Assembly: GCA_903813345.2 (NCBI GenBank) | Contig: CAIIXF020000012.1 | Location: 14,118,932 to 14,182,931, forward strand | Direction of reading: 5' to 3' | Source: Owenia fusiformis | Taxonomy: Eukaryota; Annelida; Polychaeta; Sabellida; Oweniidae | DNA length: 64,000 bases | Shown: positions 61,916 to 64,000 of the stretch, piece after piece | How the letters are laid out: each line of letters starts with the position of its first letter | Position numbering within the stretch: the stretch's first letter is position 1 | Translations under genes and position numbers: made by a program | The notes under the pieces: generated by a model | Told to the model about the DNA's origin: nothing | Database searches by the model: none | Seen by the model: the letters and a program-made list of their open reading frames with translations, nothing else

Positions 61916-62039
61916 CTGACAAAAAGGATTCTGATTCTCGATATTCTCATTTCAAGTTTTGTTAAATACGTAAGTCATTGGATAACAAATTTAGGACTAA
62001 GATAAAGTGTCAAATTGATAGTTGTTCAAATGAAAGAGA

Positions 62040-62745
62040 TTTACGAATATACAGGTTTCACTATATATATACAATGCAATTTGATGAGACGTGAGTATGG
62101 ATATATAGGTTTCACTGTATATACACAATGCAATTTGATGAGACGTGATTATGGATATATAGGTTTCACTGTATATACACAATGCAATTTGATGAGACGT
62201 TAGTATGGATATATAGGTTTTACTGTATATAATATACAATGCAATTTGATGAGACGTGAGTATGGATATATAGGTTTCACTGTATATAATAAACAGTGCA
62301 ATTTGATGAGACGTGAGTACGGATATACAGGTTTCACTGTATATATACAATGCAATTTGATGAGACGTGATTATGGATATATAGGTTTCACTGTATATAC
62401 ACAATGCAATTTGATGAGACGTTAGTATGGATATATAGGTTTTACTGTATATAATATACAATGCAATTTGATGAGATGTGAGTTTGGATATATAGGTTTT
62501 ACTGTATATAATATACAGTGCAATTTGATGAGACGTGAGTATGGATATATAGGTTTTAGTGTATATAATATACAGTGCAATTTGATGAGATGTGAGTATG
62601 GATATATAGGTTTCACTGTACATAATATACAGTGCAATTTGATGAGACGTGAGTATGGATATATAGGTTTCACTGTATATAATATACAGTGCAATTTGAT
62701 GAGACGTGAGTATGGATGTATAGGTTTCACTGTATATAATATATA
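62040..62745. repeat. ~54-58-bp array, 13 copies, built on a pogo-type end
   Basis: Each unit has gcaatttgatgagacgtgag, tatggatatatagg, then tttcactgta with tataatatacaat. ggttt(c/t)actgta is the right end of the TACAGTAAAACC element family. Long - strand frames (HQIALYIIYSETYISILTS repeated) are repeat products. Confidence 0.88.
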
Positions 62746-63799
62746 GCACAATTGGAAGCCCCATTGATTCAAGACAGCAGTCTGACTAATCAATACATTT
62801 ATTGAGAGATGAGATGGTGGAATTTTTACACAGCTGGGTGATATGATGCCAAACCACTCAGGAAAATTTGTTTGGAGATGGAGGACATATTTTAAAATGG
62901 GAAATAGAGGAGAAAAGGGGTTACAAATGTGTGACATATTGTTACAGACATTGAGTATCACTGTCAACTGGCAGTCGCAATGTTTGATCATAAAAATGGT
63001 ATTATGTGCCCATCAAAAAACATCAAAAAGACTCTTGAATCGCAAACACAAGCCGCCTAGCTGAACTTTCTTCAATTTTTATGAATCAAAATTGCCATAC
63101 ATTAATATTTAAAACTCTTTAATAACATCATATCATTTTCAGTATTAGCAGTGCTTCGATTTTCCATAAGGAATTTAAATCACATAACAAAAGACAAATC
63201 TACAATTAATTGATTTTATTTGTAAATATTCATTTAAAACACACTTAACTGTTTAGGCAATCAATGAACCATTATTTACCAACAATGCACTTTTCTTAGG
63301 TGAAGAATTTGATTGGATACCGTTCTAAAATGAGGCCAAACCTCGTCCATGATCTTGGGAGCAACCCAGGATTGAGGCAAATTGATGAAGCAGGATTATT
63401 TAGCAAGATAAGTCACTGAACTCTTAATTATACATGTTATCAATAATCATTTTTCGGCAACCTTGATTTTTTAAAAACACGTCACATAGAACTGAGCAGA
63501 TAATCATAGAAATCACAATCAGGAAAAATAAATACAGGCATGTTCGTTATGTCAAATATTGAGTACAGATGAGACAAACACGGTAGAAAAGTAATATCTT
63601 GGTATTTTAAGCATACTCGGAATCAATACAGTCTCAATAGAGTTTAGCCGAAATCCACTCAGAGCTCAATTGATTAGATTTATCTTTGCTCAAGGGGTCT
63701 GTTTGGATGATCTATTTCATTAGATAATGAGTGTACTTCAGACCCCTGCAGTGTTAACTTGATTGCAACAGATTATTCTGTTTTTGCTTGTGGGAAAAC

Positions 63800-63965
63800 T
63801 CAAAAGGGTTGTTTTTTCAAATACAGAATAGAGTGAAAAAGAGTGAAATCAGCAAGGAATAAAGTAAACAGACATGTAGTCAACACTCTAAATTGTAAAG
63901 AAATTTAATAAAACAAGTAGGTTCAATCAAATTTTAAAGAGAAAGGGAGAGAAATGGGCATGACT
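63800..63965 (+). repeat. Dispersed repeat copy
   Basis: gagtgaaatcagcaaggaat, aaagtaaacagacatgtagt, caacactctaaattgtaaag and ttcaatcaaattttaaagag; the best-preserved + oriented copy. Confidence 0.75.
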
Positions 63966-64000
63966 GCTATCACGCTTTCTCAGGGGCGCATTCAACAAAA

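Larger units (their letters stand above)
58504..64000 (-). other. Upstream syntaxin intron, repeats only
   Basis: Holds tandem or duplicated segments (58890-59340, 60358-60560, 60911-61270, 62040-62745) and dispersed repeats. No N-terminal syntaxin exon or other gene was recognised on either strand. Confidence 0.6.

Noticed and set aside
61997-62991. ORFs with HQIALYIIYSETYISILTS repeats on the - strand.
   Set aside because: Translation of the 54-58-bp array; not a gene.

Overview
The window looks like nuclear DNA of an invertebrate bilaterian: AT-rich, with small exons in long introns, GT-AG splice sites and many minisatellites, MITE-like elements and LINE debris. Two animal genes are recognisable and converge tail to tail. 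Syntaxin residues such as [10 protein letters not shown] and [11 protein letters not shown] read as invertebrate, perhaps spiralian (mollusc, annelid or brachiopod grade). The species cannot be fixed from the sequence alone.

Region 1 (1-20693, + strand) is the 3' part of a SERCA calcium-pump gene (ATP2A family). One exon, encoding the lumenal loop L7-8 and the start of TM8, is present in four copies (the first cut by the window edge). The three complete copies are all 134 nt in the same phase, as expected of mutually exclusive exons. Two constant 118-nt exons follow. The last has two possible endings: read-through into the intron, giving an extra hydrophobic tail (ends 14400), or splicing to a small exon at 20650-20693 ending in KKFQ. 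The intron between SERCA copies 2 and 3 holds a foldback-like element of about 7.7 kb. Its inverted arms are built of ~370-bp tandem units, and it contains a decayed reverse transcriptase on the - strand and an ORF1-only LINE on the + strand.

Region 2 (20694-29009) is the convergent intergenic stretch: SERCA 3' UTR, several MITE-like hairpins and a series of minisatellites, including fifteen 45-bp units.

Region 3 (29010-58503, - strand) is the 3' part of a syntaxin-1 gene. Its exons run from the Habc domain to the membrane anchor. Three positions are multiplied: two copies of a 109-nt Habc exon, two copies of the 111-nt SNARE exon only 61 bp apart, and four alternative terminal exons each encoding K-K/Q plus a transmembrane anchor. 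Up to 16 isoforms are possible on paper. The introns hold a 3.2-kb Mutator-like element with satellite-like inverted ends and a 9-bp flanking repeat, plus many small foldback elements.

Region 4 (58504-64000) is upstream syntaxin intron or flank with repeats only. The N-terminal syntaxin exons and most of SERCA lie outside the window.

The two proteins act in excitable-cell physiology (calcium store refilling, vesicle fusion). The striking shared feature is diversification of both neighbouring genes by tandem exon duplication.
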